From NCBI RefSeq assembly GCF_004359215.1, contig NC_090615.1, forward strand, positions 2,959,815 through 2,977,020: a stretch of DNA of 17,206 bases. The letters are read 5' to 3'. Of the stretch, positions 15,497 to 17,206 are shown piece by piece. How positions within the stretch are numbered: the first letter of the stretch is position 1; each line of letters begins with the position of its first letter. The notes beneath the pieces were generated by a model. It had not been told where the DNA came from, searched no databases, and saw only the letters and a program-made list of their open reading frames with translations. A program made the translations under genes and the position numbers. This DNA is from Bremia lactucae. Its lineage: Eukaryota > Oomycota > Peronosporomycetes > Peronosporales > Peronosporaceae.

Positions 15497-16026
15497 AAGA
15501 CAAAAGTAGGGCGAGGGTAGTGGAATGTACTGAGTCGGCATATATGTTGTCAAATGGTCATGGATCTACCAATAAAGGTGGACATAATGTGCATAAAAGC
15601 ATAAAGCCGCACATTAAGCACCTCTAGGCCCTGAGACAGGATATCATGCATTTGCTCGTTCCCAACGAAAACTTTCAGCTTCTCTAACGCTAAGCTTTGA
15701 GCCTTCAAGAGTTTCGCCAGCGATCCCATCCTGACAGAGGATCAGCCGGTACGGATTCAGGTATTGATCGACTTTGAGTGATACCATGTGTAACAGAGCT
15801 ACTTAGCTACTTAGGTCAGCAAAAATCTTTTAGGCTCGTAGAACCCCTAAGTTCTACGGAGTGTATAAAAATAACGACTCGGAGATCGTACAACTCCAAT
15901 TCTTAGTTAGGCTTGGCTCAAGGGTCTTGACAACTCATTTAATCACACAGTAACTAGAGCCGAAAAATATGTTCCTTTATGAAGTTTCTAACACTCATCG
16001 ATCACTTTGCACGCCTCAGTAAAACA
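15497..16026 (-). mobile_element. 530-bp insert splitting the copia 2 integrase; LTR- and primer-site-like content
   Basis: The integrase reads WGDASFKSVA just to the right (about 16057-16028) and VNILNR just to the left (from 15487). The decamers at both edges are near identical (CGCAACACTT 15487-15496, CGCAACGCTT 16027-16036), which looks like a target duplication. Inside, on the minus strand, about 230 bp starting TGTTAGAAAC (near 15992) and ending CTCTGTTACACA is followed by TGGTATCA (15779-15786). TGGTATCA is the usual initiator-tRNA primer site after a copia LTR. A short hairpin (15837-15858, CGTAGAAC/GTTCTACG) lies in the LTR-like part. Frame and boundaries are inferred. Confidence 0.5.
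15550..15729 (-). CDS. 59-residue open frame in the insert, unknown
   Basis: ATG at 15729 reads MGSLAKLLKAQ, EKLKVFVGNEQMHDIL and VRLYAFMHIM, to TGA at 15550-15552. It is uninterrupted and rather helical (Leu, Lys, Ala rich at the start), and begins about 50 bp after the TGGTATCA primer-like site, where a gag start would be expected. I cannot match it to a Gag family. It is short enough to be chance. Confidence 0.3.
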   Translation of the reverse strand: MGSLAKLLKAQSLALEKLKVFVGNEQMHDILSQGLEVLNVRLYAFMHIMSTFIGRSMTI

Positions 16027-16059
16027 CGCAACGCTTTTAAAAGATGCGTCACCCCAAAA

Positions 16060-16400
16060 CGTACAGCTTAACACAAAGCAAACACCATGTTTGGCACCAG
16101 GTCCATGATGGTGCGGTGCATCAGCTCAGCCTTTCTATTGCTGGTCTCATTATGTGCTTTGCTTTATTGACGTATGAACCAGCTGTTTTACAAAATCGTC
16201 TCAATACGTGAAATGTGAAACGTGAATTCGAAATTAAATTGTCGCTCGAAGGCAGCCAGAAGATTGAATTCCTGGGCATCCTTTTTGGCCTGAAATACAC
16301 GGCAATAGATGGAGCCGTAGTCGATAGATTTCACCAAATACTGGATTATAAGACGATCGTGGGGCGTGATTGGAATTTTAAGGATGAAACAATTTAACTA
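16060..16400 (-). pseudogene. integrase core of copia 2
   Basis: One minus frame from about 16380 reads IPITPHDRLIIQYLVKSID, YCRVFQAKKDAQEFN and AAFERQFNF, matching the first half of the core. At the expected CSDLKGP the sequence is CFILKIP, so the first catalytic Asp seems replaced. FCKTAGSYVNKAK follows in another frame. AELMHRTIMDLVPNMVFAL (about 16130-16074) keeps the catalytic Glu (16125-16127). The second Asp motif (relatives LRTDGGGEY) is not legible. The insert begins shortly after. Confidence 0.83.
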
Positions 16401-16429
16401 CATCGATGATATCAATAATCGAATGACTT

Positions 16430-16605
16430 GCGGTGTACTTGCGTGATTGCACGTCATTGATTGTGTCCCTGAGCGCAAGCCAAACAGATTTTCCGCTTTG
16501 TATCCGTCCGTTTAATACCAGAGACTCGGTCTCGGGCCGTTTTGATAATTTTGTAGTATCATAAATAGCCCAGACGGCGGTGAAATTCCATCAAAATGCA
16601 ACACT
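16430..16605 (-). pseudogene. GAG-pre-integrase zinc-binding module of copia 2
   Basis: A single minus frame gives MEFHRRLGYL, TGA, YYKIIKTARDRVSGIKRTD, KICLACAQGHNQ, TGA. The H..LGH and C-x2-C pattern is the pre-integrase zinc site that precedes every copia integrase. The second His of the usual HRRLGHL is Tyr here. The part upstream (to 16789) is a duplicated, non-homologous stretch. Confidence 0.83.
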
Positions 16606-16794
16606 GATCATCCGATTTATATTTATTTTCTGTCAGCACAACCATGATTTCTTCCAAAGGTGATGAGGATCTGCAAAAATTATCACTGTAAAGTGTAATA
16701 CTGAAAATCCGAATCAGATTTATATTCCTTTTTCGTCCGAACAGCCATGATTCCATCCAAAGGTGATGGGGATCTGCGAAAATTATCATTGTAA
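16602..16794. repeat. tandem duplication of about 95 bp
   Basis: 16602-16692 and 16700-16794 align at roughly four-fifths identity by eye. Shared blocks are ACCATGATT/GCCATGATT, CCAAAGGTGATG, GGATCTGC and AAAATTATCA, each ending in TGTAAA. The unit lies between the protease end and the pre-integrase module of copia 2. Its divergence shows it is older than the 93-bp duplication in gypsy 2. Confidence 0.85.
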
Positions 16795-16797
16795 ATT

Positions 16798-17040
16798 TGG
16801 AAAAAGTGCATTATTTACAGTCAACATTCATGATAGGGATGCCTCCTGTACAGGAAATCAACGTTCCTTTCTCTTCGCATTATTCAAGAATGCACCCTTT
16901 GTACTTCAGCTTACCATAAAAAACCATGTTACGCTCTAGGTTCACCTCATTTTGAACATCGAGAAGTCAAACCGTTATCTATGCGCCCTCAGCGTTGGCC
17001 TTTAGTACCACGCTGCATTTCTTTAGATTTCGAAGCGTTT
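16798..17040 (-). pseudogene. protease C-terminus of copia 2
   Basis: On the minus strand, DAETLRNLKKCSVVLKANAEGA, stop, ITV, stop, LLDVQNEVNLERNMVFYGKLKYKGCILE, stop, CEEKGTLI lie largely in one frame. This is the usual string after the copia protease active site: a G-V-L strand, then LxDVxYxxNLxxNIxSYGKL. The active-site Asp itself would lie at 17100 or above, where I could not make out a DSGA motif. The sequence from 17041 to 17206 is not confidently assigned. Confidence 0.75.
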
Positions 17041-17206
17041 CAGCATCTAATGCCGCAATCAAACATTTACCAGGGAAAAATACGGGGACTTGCAACAAAC
17101 ACGTGTAATTTACAAGATGAATAGAAGATTGATGCGCGACCACCAATAGCTATTGGATTCTTCAAAGTGATACAAGCCACCATCTCTTTGCAGAGCCACT
17201 TTTTTT

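Larger units (their letters stand above)
13815..17206 (-). mobile_element. Ty1/copia retrotransposon 2, minus strand, truncated at both visible ends
   Basis: Read on the minus strand from the right edge: protease C-terminus (17025-16800), pre-integrase module (16605-16440), integrase core (16380-16060), integrase end (15495-15180), RT (14941-14230), RNase H (14030-13820). That is copia order. No LTR is seen at the left; the element stops inside RNase H where gypsy 2 begins. The right side continues beyond the window. RT wording (EALEANGVWEMV, TLTFAAVMEFSTTK) differs from copia 1, so it is another family. Decay is heavier than in copia 1. Confidence 0.9.

Overview
This window holds no recognisable host gene. 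It is a stack of decayed LTR retrotransposons of the kind that fill plant-pathogenic oomycete genomes (Phytophthora or downy mildew type). That placement rests on my recognition of the protein families (Gag, protease, reverse transcriptase and integrase wording typical of oomycete Ty3/gypsy and Ty1/copia elements) and of the gypsy LTR. No database search was possible. Every element is broken by stops and frameshifts, so each gene is annotated as a set of domain remnants.

Layout. (1) 1-6413, + strand: the 3' three quarters of Ty3/gypsy element 1. In order it has the gag zinc knuckle, a protease, a repeat-bearing linker, RT with an internal deletion, RNase H, integrase, an integrase C-terminal region and a chromodomain. 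A convergent antisense reading frame (5740 down to about 4816) follows, then the polypurine tract and the 3' LTR (about 5872-6413). The 5' LTR lies left of the window. (2) 6412-6745: a 334-bp segment with about 91-bp inverted termini that abuts the LTR, as if the gypsy element had landed in its left arm. (3) 6746-7274: unassigned. (4) 7275-11936, + strand: a full-length but dead Ty1/copia element 1 with both LTRs, gag, protease, integrase, RT and a truncated RNase H. (5) 11937-12147: unassigned. (6) About 12150-13790, + strand: gag and protease of a second Ty3/gypsy element, with a 93-bp internal duplication in gag. (7) About 13815-17206, - strand: a second Ty1/copia element running off the right edge. 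It is read from protease (right) to RNase H (left), and its integrase region is interrupted by a 530-bp insert (15497-16026).

How the parts relate. None of the elements could move on its own. Several lesions fall on catalytic positions: the protease Asp, RT Asp and integrase Glu of copia 1; the integrase first Asp and RT first-Asp block of gypsy 1; the protease Asp of gypsy 2. The most interesting items are the antisense ORF of gypsy 1, the insert-with-flanking-repeat events inside the other elements, the long-TIR element at the gypsy LTR edge, and a 34-bp-stem hairpin in copia 2. I found no RNA gene, CRISPR array or operon.
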